A stretch of DNA of 64,000 nucleotides from the NCBI RefSeq assembly GCF_005239225.2, contig NC_133295.1, positions 6,262,001 through 6,326,000 of the forward strand. The letters are read 5' to 3'. This document shows, piece by piece, positions 37,135 through 49,499 of this stretch. The notes under the pieces are model-generated. The model worked only from the letters and a program-made list of their open reading frames with translations. It was not told where the DNA came from and searched no databases. The stretch comes from Populus alba (taxonomy: Eukaryota; Streptophyta; Magnoliopsida; Malpighiales; Salicaceae). Every line of letters starts with the position of its first letter. Position 1 is the first letter of the stretch. Position numbers and translations under genes: made by a program.

Positions 37135-37788
37135 ATGGCAAGATCCTCAGCTCTTAAAATAAAAAATATTTGTGTTTTTTGTGGATCTAGTCCTGGGAAA
37201 GAAAAAGAGTTCTTAGAATCAACAAATCATCTTGGTCAGATACTAGCTAAGCGGAAGATTCATTTAGTGTATGGAGGAGGCAGCCTTGGGTTAATGAGGG
37301 GAGTGTCAAAAGCTGCATTTTTAGGAGGTAGTCAAGTTTTGAGGGTTGTCCCCAAAGCTTTAGCACAAGGGGACATCATTGGAAAAATAATTGGAGAGGA
37401 ATTACAGGTCCCCACAATGTCTGATCGACTAAATGCAATGTTTAACCATGTTGATGCCTTCATTGCCTTGCCAGGTGGTCTGGGCACATTGGAAGAGATC
37501 TTTCATATTTCCTCTTGGGCTCAACTGCACATTCACCATAAACCCATAGGTTTGTTAAATGTTAATGGTTTTTATGATAAGTTGTTGTCTTTTCTTGATC
37601 ATGCTGTGGAACATGAATTTCTAACATCTTCAGCACGACAAATCATAATCTCAGCTGCTACTGCTGAACAATTGATTGACCAACTACAATCTTTCATCCC
37701 TGTAATTAATCCCTCCATGAGTCGCATAAATTGGTTAACTAAGGAAAGCCGTAAAAAGCTTAGATTGGATTTGAGCCTTTGTTTGTAA
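37135..37788 (+). CDS. LOG-family cytokinin riboside 5'-monophosphate phosphoribohydrolase, intronless
   Basis: LOG enzymes release free-base cytokinins from their riboside monophosphates, the last activation step, in cytosol and nucleus. The 217-aa frame is complete, about the usual LOG length. It starts with the Rossmann strand (NICVFCGSSPG, residues 11-21), has VYGGGSLGLM at 45-54 and the signature PGGLGTLEE at 113-121, then WAQLHIHHKPIGLLNV. R98 is kept, but the usual RKAEMAR context is RLNAMFN here, so it belongs to a divergent LOG branch. Plant LOG genes normally have several introns; this one has none. It lies between an integrase remnant and the 3' LTR, sense to both, in the env position of Athila-type elements. 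The intact frame beside decayed gag/pol suggests recent capture or selection. Whether it is expressed or active is unknown. Confidence 0.93.
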   Translation: MARSSALKIKNICVFCGSSPGKEKEFLESTNHLGQILAKRKIHLVYGGGSLGLMRGVSKAAFLGGSQVLRVVPKALAQGDIIGKIIGEELQVPTMSDRLNAMFNHVDAFIALPGGLGTLEEIFHISSWAQLHIHHKPIGLLNVNGFYDKLLSFLDHAVEHEFLTSSARQIIISAATAEQLIDQLQSFIPVINPSMSRINWLTKESRKKLRLDLSLCL

Positions 37789-38987
37789 GAACTTTGTGTC
37801 TTTTGGTTTTATTATTGTGTTTTGTTGTTTCTTATATTTGTTTAAGTGTGTTTCAGGTTTGTCAATGTTCGTTATTTCAGGTGATGTCTTCTATACTCTA
37901 TCTTTCTACCTTAAGACAATGAGGACAATGTCTCATTTTGGTTGGGGGGAAAGGGTAGTAGTTGATATTTAAAAAAAAAAATTGTGTTTTTTATTTCATA
38001 AACTATTTGCAAAACTGTTGTTACTAAAATGACAGAGTAAAAGGAATTCTTTTGTTAAAGTGACTCTTGAGATGCATCTTAGTAAACATTCTTAACAAGG
38101 TCTATCAGAATACTTCTTGAAATATTCAAGTTTACAAACTCTCGTATTGTTAGCACTTGATTCTGCTTATATGCTCATTTAACAAGTATTCATAAATCTT
38201 CATTTTCACACACACACTTTAACATATGATTGTAGGTTGCACATTAGATTATTAGATTATTTATGTTCTTTTGTTAAAGGTAACAATTAAGAGAAAGAGA
38301 TAGTACACCATTTGCAAAAAAAAAACAAATCGATAATATTGATGATAATAAAAATGTAAATAAGTTTGGTTTCGTAGCCTCCCTAATCTAAGCAATTAAA
38401 CCCGAAGGGGTGTTTTAACACCTGATACCCTAAAGTCAATTGACTTGGGAGCTATTGGCCCAAAGCTTGTTACATGGGTTATGGAGAAAAGCTTAAGGGA
38501 ATCAAACATTGCACTATCTACGTATCAGTATCTGCAACCCGAGTTGCTAAGCTCGTATGGGTGTCTCAACACTTAATGTCCTAAGACCAACTGGTCTAGG
38601 AGTCATTAGCCTAAAACTTGTTACATGGGTTAAAGATACATTGTGTTTTAAGTTGTATGTGTATATAAATAAAAAAAAATAAAAAAAAAAAGAAGAAAAA
38701 AATAATAATAATAATCCCAACCTAAGAAAGTTAACCTTAAACATACGAACATAATATTGTTTTCTTCCAACAAAAGCCCCATCATCTATGTTTTCATACA
38801 TTGAGCACATAAAAAGAAGGTTTATTAATATCTTGTTTAAGAAATATAAAGCAAGAATATAAATTTAATGAGAGTTTGTTTATCTGGATAGATTAATGAA
38901 AGTTGAATGATGAATGCCTTGCTTTGTGGAACTTGCAAATTGTTTTTCTATTTTCAAGCCTTGATTACTAGGGACTAGTAATAAGCT
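37789..38987 (+). other. Non-coding tail of the LOG-bearing element
   Basis: Holds a ggacaatgtctcattttg then ggttggggggaaaggg block at about 37924-37956, of a kind seen in 3' parts of Tat/Athila elements. It also holds two diverged copies of a ~155-bp block (ggtgttttaacacctgat near 38409, ggtgtctcaacacttaat near 38560), each ending in cttgttacatgggtta. No further ORF is supported. Confidence 0.65.
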
Positions 38988-38999
38988 GGTTGGGGGGTG
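38988..38999 (+). other. Polypurine tract of the LOG-bearing element
   Basis: ggttggggggtg immediately precedes the 3' LTR start at 39000, the expected site for plus-strand priming. It is G-rich but contains two T's, so it is imperfect. Confidence 0.65.
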
Positions 39000-40808
39000 T
39001 GATTAGTATTTAAAAGTGCATATTTATCAAGGTTTTATATCATCATTTTGCACTTAAAGTATCAATAACTCCTTAACTAAAACATGTTTTATAATAACAA
39101 GTCTAATACTATAAAATGCCTTAATATATGGTAAATGTTCATCTTAAATGCAGGCCTATCACATAAATCAAAGAATTGATTGATGAATTCAACTACTGAA
39201 ATTTGTGAATATAAAGAGAGGGTGAAACTTAGAAAAAAGATGTTGGTGTAGTCCAAACTGGAACATTGTTTGGTAATTGGGTCATATCTCGAGTTCTAGA
39301 TGTCCAAATGACCTCAAATTACACAGATTCAGTAAGATATAGGCCTACAACTTTCATGTTTTCAATTCCAAATTATAGCTACAACGTAGAAGTCCGAATC
39401 TGTCCTGCAGCATGAACACTGTTCATTGTTTGGCCCATATTTGGAGTTCTAGAAGTCCAAATGACCTCAAATTTTTACACAGATTTGTTAAGACAATTTC
39501 TTGCAACTTTCATGTTTTCAAGTGGACTTATTTCTGATGCTAGCATTTTCATTTTATTCAGACAATAAGATAAGGATTTTCACAAAATCAAGAGTTGGTC
39601 ACCTACTCAACAATTAGTCATCAAATCAATAATTCCAAATTTTGGCCTATAAAAGGAGGCATTTGCCATATATTTGGGGGCTTGGTTGTTCAGATCAAGT
39701 TCATGCTCTTTATTTCTCTCTTTATATTTGTTTTTGTAATTCTTAAGTTTTGCTTTCATTAATATCTTGTTTATGCTTTTCCTTTCCTTTCCTTTCCTTA
39801 GTTAACTTGTATCTTATTTATGTTTCTCTTCTTCATTATGTTTAGCTAAGTTTATTATGTCAAGGTGAAAAGGTTACACTAATGATGTAAGAATAAGTAT
39901 GGTATAAACTCAACATGGACCTTAATGTTTAATATTAACATGTCTTATCTTTTTATCTTACTAATTCTTAATACCTTGCTTGTTAAATGGTTAATCTAGA
40001 TTTGTGTTGTATAACACTTGGTACAACAAATGCTTGACACTCTCATCACCCAACCGTATGGTATTACCTACACCTAGGCTATGAAAGGAACTTGATTTGT
40101 TGTTAACATCAGTTAACATCATGAATTCCTGACAATATTTAAAAGTTTGGTGTTGTGTAAATAAGATAATTAATATGATCATGTTAATAATTTATAATGA
40201 GCTATTAATGACAAATCATTCGATTTGAACCTCCTCCGTGTGTGGTTTCCAAATTGAGTAATAAGAGTTTATACTATACTTGTTTGAAATACCATTGGTG
40301 GATCCTCTAACCTTGACATTTATTTTTATCATTGTTTAATATTTACATTAATCTTCAATCTCAAAGTTCTCATTAATTTCTTGCTCCTCTTCTTTTTATT
40401 ACTACTACTACTACTACTACTATTATTACTATTACTATTACTATTACTATTATTATTATTATTTTATTATTATTATTATTATTATTATTTACATTCTATT
40501 TATATTATATAATATATCTCTTTGATCTTTTCATAAACTTAGTATATAGGTTGGAAACCTGTGACCCGATCTTTTAGATCATTCTTAAGTATAACAACAC
40601 CACGTACTGAGTATTATTATTATTATTATTATTATTGCTATTACTATTAGTGTTATTGTTGTTGTTATTATTGTTGTTGTTGTTGTTGTCTTGTTATTTA
40701 TAATTTATACAATTAACCTCTTTGTGGTTCGACCCCGATTTTGCCGGGTTATTTATTACTTCGACACTCCTGCACTTGGGAGAAGACATCAATTTTTTAG
40801 TCCTGTCA
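39000..40808 (+). repeat. 3' LTR of the LOG-bearing element
   Basis: 1809 bp, TGATTAGTATT to CTGTCA, colinear with the 5' LTR. Differences are point changes, a short deletion near 39360, and different lengths of the (ACT)n/(ATT)n/(GTT)n tracts at about 40395-40690. Confidence 0.95.
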
Positions 40809-41028
40809 GTGGTGCATATCAATAGAGTAGATTTGTCATCATGGTCTTGATATCATGGAAGTTGTCGATCATATACTTTTGATTAGTAATGATGTGTGCG
40901 CTATAGTCTTAAAGATAGCTCACATATGTCTTAATATGGGCTATGTGATCTCCAATTCTATTTTTTTTTAGCATGAGCACCAACCTAGTCTTTAGAAACC
41001 CAAGCATTGTTGTTAGTTACTATATATC

Positions 41029-41991
41029 CAGTGGCGGAGCCACGTAGGGGTAAGAGGGGGCAATTGCCCCCTCCCCCTCCCAATTAATTAGGAACCCTCC
41101 ACAGCAAGAGAAGCATTTGATGGTGAGGTAAAAGCACAAAAATGAATGTCTTTGGTCCTCTATTTGATAGTCCGATTCATCAATGCTATTATTGATTCCA
41201 CTTTAATTATTTCATGGTGTAAAGCTATGTTACTTTTTAAAATAATTTATATAAATTAATAGTAGATAAATTAATATCCAAACTACTTTTCTATTTGTTT
41301 TATTATATAATTTTAGTTTTATTTGAAAATGTTAGGGTTTATAATAATTTATGGGTTTGTTGAATTAATATGTGTATGGATAATATTATAAGCTAATAGA
41401 TATGAAATGAAATGAGTTTTGATGAACTGGTAAGTATTTATTATGAATTTTATATGAAAAATGATAATAATAAATTTATTAATGATTAAGAATGAAATAC
41501 AGGAACTAAAAAAATTAAGGACATAATAAATAAATTAAAAAAAATATATTTTAATATTTATATTTAATCCACTTGTACAAAACAACAAGCTAGCAAGAAC
41601 AACATTAATTTGTGACAATTCTTTTAAGCTATGATTTTAGATGTTACGTACTATATGTCAGCATAAAATTACTACCAAAAACTTTCTCAATCCTTAGAAA
41701 ATTTAGAATAAATAAATGAAAATTTGTTATATATATTGAGAAAGATATTTTTCATGAGATTAAAAATAAAATTATTATGAAACAGTTTTAAAATATTAAA
41801 TCTCGAAGAGAACAATTATAATGTAAGTTTTTTTTATTTTAAAAGTATTCTTAAATTAATTTTGCTTAACTTGAGTTGATATATATATTTCAAATTAATT
41901 TCTATATATAACACATGTATGTATAACATATAATATCAAATATTTGTTAGTAATTTGCCCCCTCATTTAAAAAATCCTAGCTCCGCCACTG
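41029..41991 (+). mobile_element. Internally deleted hAT relative (963 bp)
   Basis: TIRs CAGTGGCGGAGC and GCTCCGCCACTG match those of the hAT element at 15856, including the inner GGGGGCAATTGCCC block. It is flanked by a perfect 8-bp duplication, tatatatc, at 41021-41028 and 41992-41999. Near 41740-41850 it keeps a decayed copy of the transposase 3' end (gagaaagata, tctcgaagagaacaattata). It is therefore a deletion derivative, not an unrelated MITE. Confidence 0.92.
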
Positions 41992-42023
41992 TATATATCC
42001 CATATTGTTAAGGGTTCTTGAGT

Positions 42024-42640
42024 CTATTTCCATTTCCTTTGAATATGGGTTCTTATCCATATTAGTGAGCAAAATCTCAAAGTACTAAAAAATCTTGGTG
42101 AGACACTAACCATAAGGTGAATATTTTTATTTTTATCATATGTCATGATCATATTTTTCATCATAATATAGGATAAGTTAATTTGATGACCTTTAATCAC
42201 GCAGTCAATCAAGCACATATCCATAAAGGTTACTTCATTATAATGTCCTTTCTTTGGTAATATATTATGTGTAATGATTCCGTGAATAAGCCTAGGTTAT
42301 AAGAGTAAGTCCTGGCTTTTAATCTTAGCATATGGTGCAAAGTCCAATTGATCAGTATGTTATGCTATAACTTCATCATACACAAAATCACCTATTGTAG
42401 GTATATATTTAACCACAAATACTATAAGCCCTTCATTGCTTATACCTAAAATGTTACCTAGAGTCTCATAATCAAATTCAATTCGCTTACTTTATAAATG
42501 ACTGACTATCCTAGGCTCTATATTGATATGCATGTTTGCAAATAACATTTTAACAAGCTTAGGATATATGGGTTTCTTCAAATGAAACATATTATCCCAA
42601 CCTAAATAATCAAATATTGTATCAATCCCAAAATCACTTA
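42024..42640 (-). pseudogene. Putative plant transposon protein domain (Transposase_32-like) fragment
   Basis: Minus-strand frames read GWDNMFHLKKPIYPKLVKML, then a weak middle (EFDYETLGNILGISNEGL), then GHYNEVTFMDMCLIDCVIKG and INLSYIMMKNMI. This order matches the plant-specific domain commonly annotated as putative plant transposon protein. Stops and frameshifts break it and no element ends were found. Confidence 0.6.
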
Positions 42641-43498
42641 ACACACTTTTTAAACCCCTTTCAATTGTAATAGATTGATTTGCAAAAAAAATTTATAAAC
42701 TTCTATACAATATCACTTCAAGGAAAATCAGGATCATTTACCTATTTTCTCCTTGATTTTGCGTCTTTATAACATTTCTTAGGTGCCACTTAGCTTGAAT
42801 CTTTAAGAAATTAACCCCAATTGAGCTTAGTTTGGTGAAATTTAAGTGATTTAAGAGTAGGGTTTCTGTTTGGGGTTAGCGTTCTTTAATTTTAAGGATT
42901 CTATCACTATTGAAAAATGACAACAATATTTATATTGTCAAGCAACCGATCGACCGGTTGCATTGAGTTAGTTAAAACATTCGATCGGTTTAACCCCAGC
43001 CTTGAAATTTCTCAATTTTATCTTTTGATCCTTTTTATAAAATTAAAAAAGTTCCTTTTTCATGTAAAAATCAAGTCTAAAAATCAAAGAGATAGAGGGG
43101 TCAAAATTTAAAATTTTGGGTAGTAGCTAATTTATTTGTGCTTTGTCTCAATTGGTTGACTAGTTTACACAAAATTTAGATTTTTCTATATTTTCTATTT
43201 TAGATATATTTCATGAGTCCAATTATGCCCTTTTGTCTAATTTATAGACTAAAAAATTGAACCTAACTAAAAAATCAAAATGTTATTATTCACACAATAG
43301 CAAATACTTTATTTCTTTGTTTCAACCGATTGCTTGTTTGAATTGGTACGACAAACTGGTTAATCGGTTCATCCCAGAACTTCACTGGCAGTGAATTTCA
43401 CAGTTAAAATAGATTTTTCATGTTAAGGGGTATATATTTTATTACTCAAATAGATCCAACTTATTTCCAATAATGTATACGCGCACAAAGATAAAACC

Positions 43499-43632
43499 TT
43501 AAATGTCATTAGCATGAATAAAGTCTAAATTTCTCCTTATTTTGCAAAAGCGATCCTTACCTAAAAGCTTTGTAAATATATCTACTAATTGATGCTTTGT
43601 GCTTACAAACTCAAGTACAATATCACCTTAAG
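43499..43632 (-). pseudogene. Ty1/copia RNase H C-terminal fragment
   Basis: An open minus-strand stretch reads GDIVLEFVSTKHQLVDIFTK then LLGKDRFCKIRRNLDFI and ends at a TAA. This matches the conserved polyprotein C-terminus of copia elements. The upstream part of the domain is not recognisable. Confidence 0.8.
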
Positions 43633-43639
43633 AATTTTA

Positions 43640-46600
43640 AAGGCATAGTCACGTGGTCTAAAATACACGAGATCGAAATTATTCAAGAATCCACATGGGC
43701 TTTCTTCACATCAAACTCTCTCTATCTCTCTCTCTCTCTTTAAAAATTTTATTGTTTCAACAAGGGATATTAAATTAAAAAAAAAATACATCTTCTAGTG
43801 TAAAATATGAGAGAGATCATCATTTATTCACACAATGTTCCTTTTTATTAGACTTTTTTTTTCCACCTTGATCATTAATTTTTTTTATTTGATATTGTAT
43901 TGATTGGGATTTAGGGTTGATGATTAGTTTCAATTTATCTTTTCCATCGTTATCATGATTATCACATTAAACATTAACGAGGACCTCTAAAAATTAAAGG
44001 GAAATATGAAAAATGAAGTCATCACCTAAATTTTTAAAGAAACAAATAATCTTAAAAAATACATTGATTCCAAAGATTTAAGTAAGTTATTGGTTATGAC
44101 TAAGAGAAGATAAAAATCACTCTTACCTTTGTTATGTGTTTTGTTCTAAATTTATTTTACGCATGTCATTAACTATCTAAATTATTTTCCGAGCTTATTC
44201 ACAAGTTGTTTATTGTTGATGGATATTCTTCGAGTTAGCCTCAGGCTTTGAATTAAAAGTCTCACAACAATTTATTTTAGTTTTTTTATTTATAAATATT
44301 TCTTGATCTTTTTATCACTATGACAAAAAAAAAAAAGATGAAAAGAATGCCAGGCTCGTTCCATGTTGGTCTCTATTCAAAGGAGACTCGTAGACTTATT
44401 ATTGACCTCGTTATTTATTTTAAAAATGTTACTCTAGGTATATATTTGTCTCTAAAACTAGGAGACATATTGACCTAATCATTAAAATCATGTCTTTAAA
44501 AACAACGCTAACTTAGCAACTACTCATTGTCTCGTTATTGAACTAGTTTTAAGGTTTTAAAGAAAAGCGTGTTATGCCTATATCGGTCTTTAAAAACTAC
44601 GAGACATATTGACCTAACTATTAGAACCAAGATTAATAAAAAATAAATGATGAGAACTTGATGAAAACTCATCAATGTTGTTTTTGTCTTTTTTTTTTAA
44701 TAAATATTTACACACACATACACACATGAAAAGACGAAAGTATATTTTATGAAGTATAATTAACACTAATATAAAACCAATAAAAATAAAATAACATAAA
44801 AGTAAAATGACAAAATGCATGGTTGAATAATAACCTACTTCAAGAAATAATTTTTTACACGTATTGCGAAGTGAACAAAACTAAAATGTATATTATTTTC
44901 ATTTGTGAATAAGAAAAAAAAATGCAAAAACCCCACTGGAAAAGAAGAAAAGAAGAATTTGTCTCACTTTAGGGCTGATTCAAGTGAGGGAGGAGCTGTT
45001 GTGTTGAAAAGGACGATGGTGTGGTAGTGATGGTATGATTTTCAAATGTTTTCTCTCTCTACTTTGAGTTTTTTTCTCTTTGGTTTTTGCCTCATTTTCT
45101 CTCTGTTTTTTTTTTCTTTTCCTCCCTACTACTTATTGGTTCACAACACTTCCACTTTGGGTTTTTTTTGGGTTTTGATTTTTTTTCTCTTTTTCTTTCC
45201 ATTTCTTCCCTTTTCTTCCATTTCATCTCTTGGCTCTCTTCTTTTAGCTCAAACTCTCATTTTCTTCTCTCTATTTCTAACTTGGTATTTTCTCTTTAAA
45301 CTGGCTTATATTGTTTCTTGCTTTACCCTATTATTTATAGGTAATGATGAAGCTCTTGGAACCTTTCTTGGTGGAATGTTCGTGGCCATCAAGTTCTCTT
45401 AGGTCAATCTCAACTCTCTATTATAATTGTATATTTTGGCCAAACATGCTTGTGTTGCCCTCTTTACACTAGTTTTGCAGTGATTTTAAAAGGTCAAAGC
45501 ATGTATTTTTTTTATTATCAAGAATGTAGTACACATGCAAAAGAGGAGAATGGTGTGTTGTTTGATCTTTTTTACAAGCGTGGGAAAGAAAGAAAAAAAG
45601 GTCAAAGTTGAGCCAAAACTATGAAACAAATAAGACAAAGTTGCAAATCTCATTAAACAGAAAAAGGAACTATTCAAGCCATGTACTAAAATGATGTTAT
45701 TTTGGTGCTTTGGCCTTTTTATTTCCTGATTTTCGTTAAAAAATGACATTGTTTTGCCCAAAACACATTGTTTATTTAAATAGAATTTTCATGTTTCAAA
45801 ATAAGTCCTTTAATTTCTTCATTTTTTTAATATAGTCATTGGATATTTTTTTATTTTTAGTCAATTTCAACCTTTTTCTCTTTATTTATTTCAATTTAGT
45901 CCTTAACTACATTTAAAATAGTTTTTGTATATTGCTTTCTTTTCCAATTCAGTAATTGACTTTTCAATTTTCATTTTTAACCAATTTCAACCATTTTCTT
46001 TCAATTTTTTCTCAATTTCATCCCTGATTGCTTTAAAATAGTCCTTGCACATTAACACCTTTTCTAATCCAGTATATGGCTTTTCAATTTTTAGCCAATT
46101 TCAATCATTTTCTCTCAATTTCATTTCTAATTGTATTTTTTTTCTTTTCTAATCTTTTTTGTTTCATATATATTCTTTTGGGATGTTTAAGAGGTGTAAA
46201 AAAAAAAAAATCTAATTATGATAACTTCTTTCTCTTTACAATACTTATGGAATAAAATCTATGGAAATTTAGTCAAGTTTAATACCCACGAGACTTTTAT
46301 ATTGAAATTCTTGTTGCTAAAATTGAGCAAACACATCTTTATAAATTAAAATATTCTTAAGCATTAAAGATGAAGAATCCCACCTCGTTGTGCAATCAAA
46401 CCCATTTTTTTGGTTATATGAATATGAACATGATCAGTTTTTCATCAAACTTTATCTCTTTTTTGGTGAAGTTCTTCAATAAAGTGCACCCTCTCCAATT
46501 CTTTCAATCCCATTCTTAATTACTTCTAACTCATATTTAACTATTAGATTTAAAATATAAGCACAATACCATATATGACATTGGCGAGGGTCCCATTCGT

Positions 46601-47992
46601 CATGTGCCCTTTTACGGAATCCCATTCCTAGAATCAAATTTAATATTAAAGAATTGGCTTATAATTTATCATTCAACTCGAGTATAAAAATGTTATTAGT
46701 TATGCAATTTCCACTGTAATTGTTGAAAAGTTTGTATCAACATTTCAATCCATTAAAAAAACCAATCAAAACTTCAGTTAGCACTACCTTTATAGGAGAA
46801 CTTGATATATAAGCAAATATAAACCAAAACACCATAATAGATATGTATACAAAATAATTACAAAAGCTAATACAATATAAACTCAAAAACATTTACATAA
46901 ATATATGGTGTCCTAACTCATTTTTACCTCTATTTTTCTTAATGTATTTTAAGTTTTTAAGAAACTATCTTTCCAAAGCGATCCAACTAATTCATGATCA
47001 TTTATGTTTTTGATGCTTTTACTTATCTTATTTTGTGTAGTGATTTTTCATATAAAAAAACAATAAATAGAAAAGAAAAAGAAAAGTATAAAATAAAGAG
47101 TGAAAAGGCAAGCAAGCAAGGAAAAGGGTACTCTAAAAAAACAAAGTTTTGTGAGATCAAATAAGATAATGGGGGAATTGAATAATATAATTCAAATATT
47201 AAAAAAAGGAGGGATTATATTTCATAAAGTAGAGATTAAAATAAAATTAGAAAAAAATGTAGAAATAAAGAAAGAGATAGTTTTAGAAAATCACTAATCA
47301 TGGATCTCATTAAAGTCAAGAAGTAAAGAAAGAGATCATGCATAGTTCAAAAATAAAAATAAAAATAAAATCTTTGACCACAAATTTCTATAATTTAAAA
47401 TCCTCATTCAAGAAGGAAAGAGGATAAAAATCTTTCAATATATTTGATTTTATTTTTCAAATTGAAAGGGTTCTCAATACTATAAATTGAAGCATAGAAA
47501 AAAAAAGGATGCACACACATTATAAATACCCTATAGACATAGACACATAGAGAGATACTAGAGAAATACACCAAAAGAAAAAGAAAAGAAAAGAAAAGAA
47601 AAGAAAACCCTAGCCTTGATCTTCCTCTTTTTATTTGCTTAAAACAGACAAGACAAGTCACCTTTCCTTCTTTCTTGTTGAAATTTGGCAACACTATTCA
47701 TGACCATCACCAAATAACCAAAACCCATCTTTCATCTCTAACATGAACTCATATTTGTCAAACACCAATAATTATTAAAACTACCCAACCACCTCGACAA
47801 TCCTTCTTCTCATGTTGAATGCCCATCAGCAATCCATCTAAATTAGCAAGAACCACCCAAATCAACGAGCATGTGAAGAGAGAAAGAAAATAAAGGAGAA
47901 ACCAAAACCTCTCTTGGTTTGATCTCCCTCTTGGAGTAGTGGTGGACTTCATCGATCGTTGATGTATACAAGAAGACAATGAAGATGTGTGC
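43640..47992. other. Intergenic AT-rich DNA with scattered repeats
   Basis: No gene is supported; open frames near 45046-45400 are T-rich low complexity. Seen: a (TC)n run at about 43718-43740; a repeated ctaggagacatattgaccta block near 44460 and 44595; three diverged ~120-bp tandem units at 45800-46140 (ccaatttcaaccattttctc); an (AAAAG)n run at about 47577-47607. Confidence 0.6.
45800..46140. repeat. Three diverged tandem units of about 120 bp
   Basis: Each unit has a ttttcaattttt / agccaatttcaaccattttctc block followed by a tttaaaatagtc-type block. Copies start near 45835, 45960 and 46080. Confidence 0.6.
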
Positions 47993-47997
47993 CCGAT

Positions 47998-49468
47998 TGA
48001 TTAGTACTTAAAAGTGTATATTTATCAAGGTTTTATATCATCATTTTGCACTTAAAGTATCAATAACTCCTTAACTAAAGCATGTTTTATAATAACAAGT
48101 CTAATAATATAAAATGCCCCTAATATATGGTAAATATTCATTTTTAATGCAGGCCTATCACATAAATCAAAGAATTGATTGATGAATTCAACTACTGAAA
48201 TTTGTGAAGATAAAGAGAGGGTGAAACTTAGAAAAGAGATATTGGTGCAATCCAAACTGGAACACTATTCGGTAATTGGGTCATATCTCGAGTTCTAGAT
48301 GTCCAAATGACCTCAAATGTTTATACAGATTCAGTAAGACATAGACCTAAAACTTTCATGTTTTCATCAAGATCTAAGAATGCCGTTTTCAAGTCCAAAT
48401 TATAGCAACAACAGAGAAGTCTGAATCTGTCCTGCAGCCCGAACACTATTCAGTGTTTGTCCCATATCTGGAGTTCTAGAAGTCCAAATAACCTCAAATT
48501 TTTACACAGATTTGTTAAGACAATTTCTTGCAACTTTCATGTTTTTAAGTGGACCCATTTCTGATGCTAGTATTTTCGTTTTATTCAGACAATAAGATAA
48601 GGATTTTCACAAAGTCAAGAGTTGGTCACCCACTCAACAATTAGTCATCAAATCAATAATTCCAAATTTTGGCCTATAAAAGGAAGCATTTGCCATGTAT
48701 TTGGGGGCTTGGTTGTTCAGATCAAGTTCATGCTCTTTATTTCTCTCTTTATATTTGTTTTTGTAATTCTTAAGTTTTGCTTTCATTAATATCTTGTTTA
48801 TGCTTTTCATTTCCTTTCCTTTCCTTAGTTAACTTGTATCTTATTTATGTTCTTGTTTTGTTTATTTATGTTTCTCTTCTTCATTATGTTTAGCTAAGTT
48901 TATTATGTCAAGGTGAAAAGGTAACACTAATGGTGTAAGAATAAATATGGTGTAAACTCAATATGGACCTTAATGTTTAATATTAACATGTCTTATCTTT
49001 TTATCTTACTAATTCTTATACCTTGCTTGTTAAATGGTTAATCTAGATTTGTGTTGTATAACACTTGGTACAACAAATGCTTGGCACTCTCATGGCCCAA
49101 CCGTATGGTATTACCTACACCTAGGCTATGAAAGGAACTTGATTTGTTGTTAACATCAGTTAACATCATGAATTCCTGACAATATTTAAAATTTTGGTGT
49201 TATGTAAATAAGATAATTAATATGATCATGTTAATAATTTATAATGAGCTATTAATGACAAATCATCCGATTGGAACTTCCTTTGTGTGTGGTTTCCAAT
49301 TGAATAATAATAGTTTATACTATACTTGTTTGAAATACCATTAGTGGATCCTCTAACCTTGACATTTGTTTTTATCATTGTTTAATCCTTACATTAATCT
49401 TTCATCTTAAAGTTCTCATTAATTTCTTCATCTTCTTCTTTTATTACTACTACTACTACTACTACTAT

Positions 49469-49499
<31 letters not shown>

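Larger units (their letters stand above)
32635..40808 (+). mobile_element. Tat/Athila-type gypsy LTR retrotransposon carrying a LOG gene
   Basis: An 8174-bp element with LTRs at 32635-34481 and 39000-40808 (both TGATTAGTA to TGTCA). It is flanked by a perfect 5-bp duplication, gtggt, at 32630-32634 and 40809-40813. Order: 5' LTR, tRNA-Asp-type primer site, decayed gag, RNase H tail and integrase zinc finger, intact LOG gene, non-coding tail, purine tract, 3' LTR. The catalytic protease, reverse transcriptase and integrase core are missing, so it is non-autonomous. The gag sequence (REFEEVCNTYNDLNCS, FYQCWDRYRDLINTC) is of the Tat/Athila lineage. The boundaries are as firm as sequence alone allows. 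Confidence 0.93.

Noticed and set aside
37135..37788. LOG gene as an ordinary host gene that merely has LTRs nearby
   Set aside because: The LTR pair, matching 5-bp duplication, primer site and purine tract place it inside one insertion, and it lacks the introns usual for host LOG genes.
41029..41991. Independent MITE family
   Set aside because: It retains transposase 3' sequence and the same subterminal block as the hAT element at 15856, so it is a deletion derivative.
45046..45402. Plus-strand open frame of 118 codons rich in F, L and S
   Set aside because: It is a reading of T-rich low-complexity DNA, with no domain, splice structure or conserved motif.
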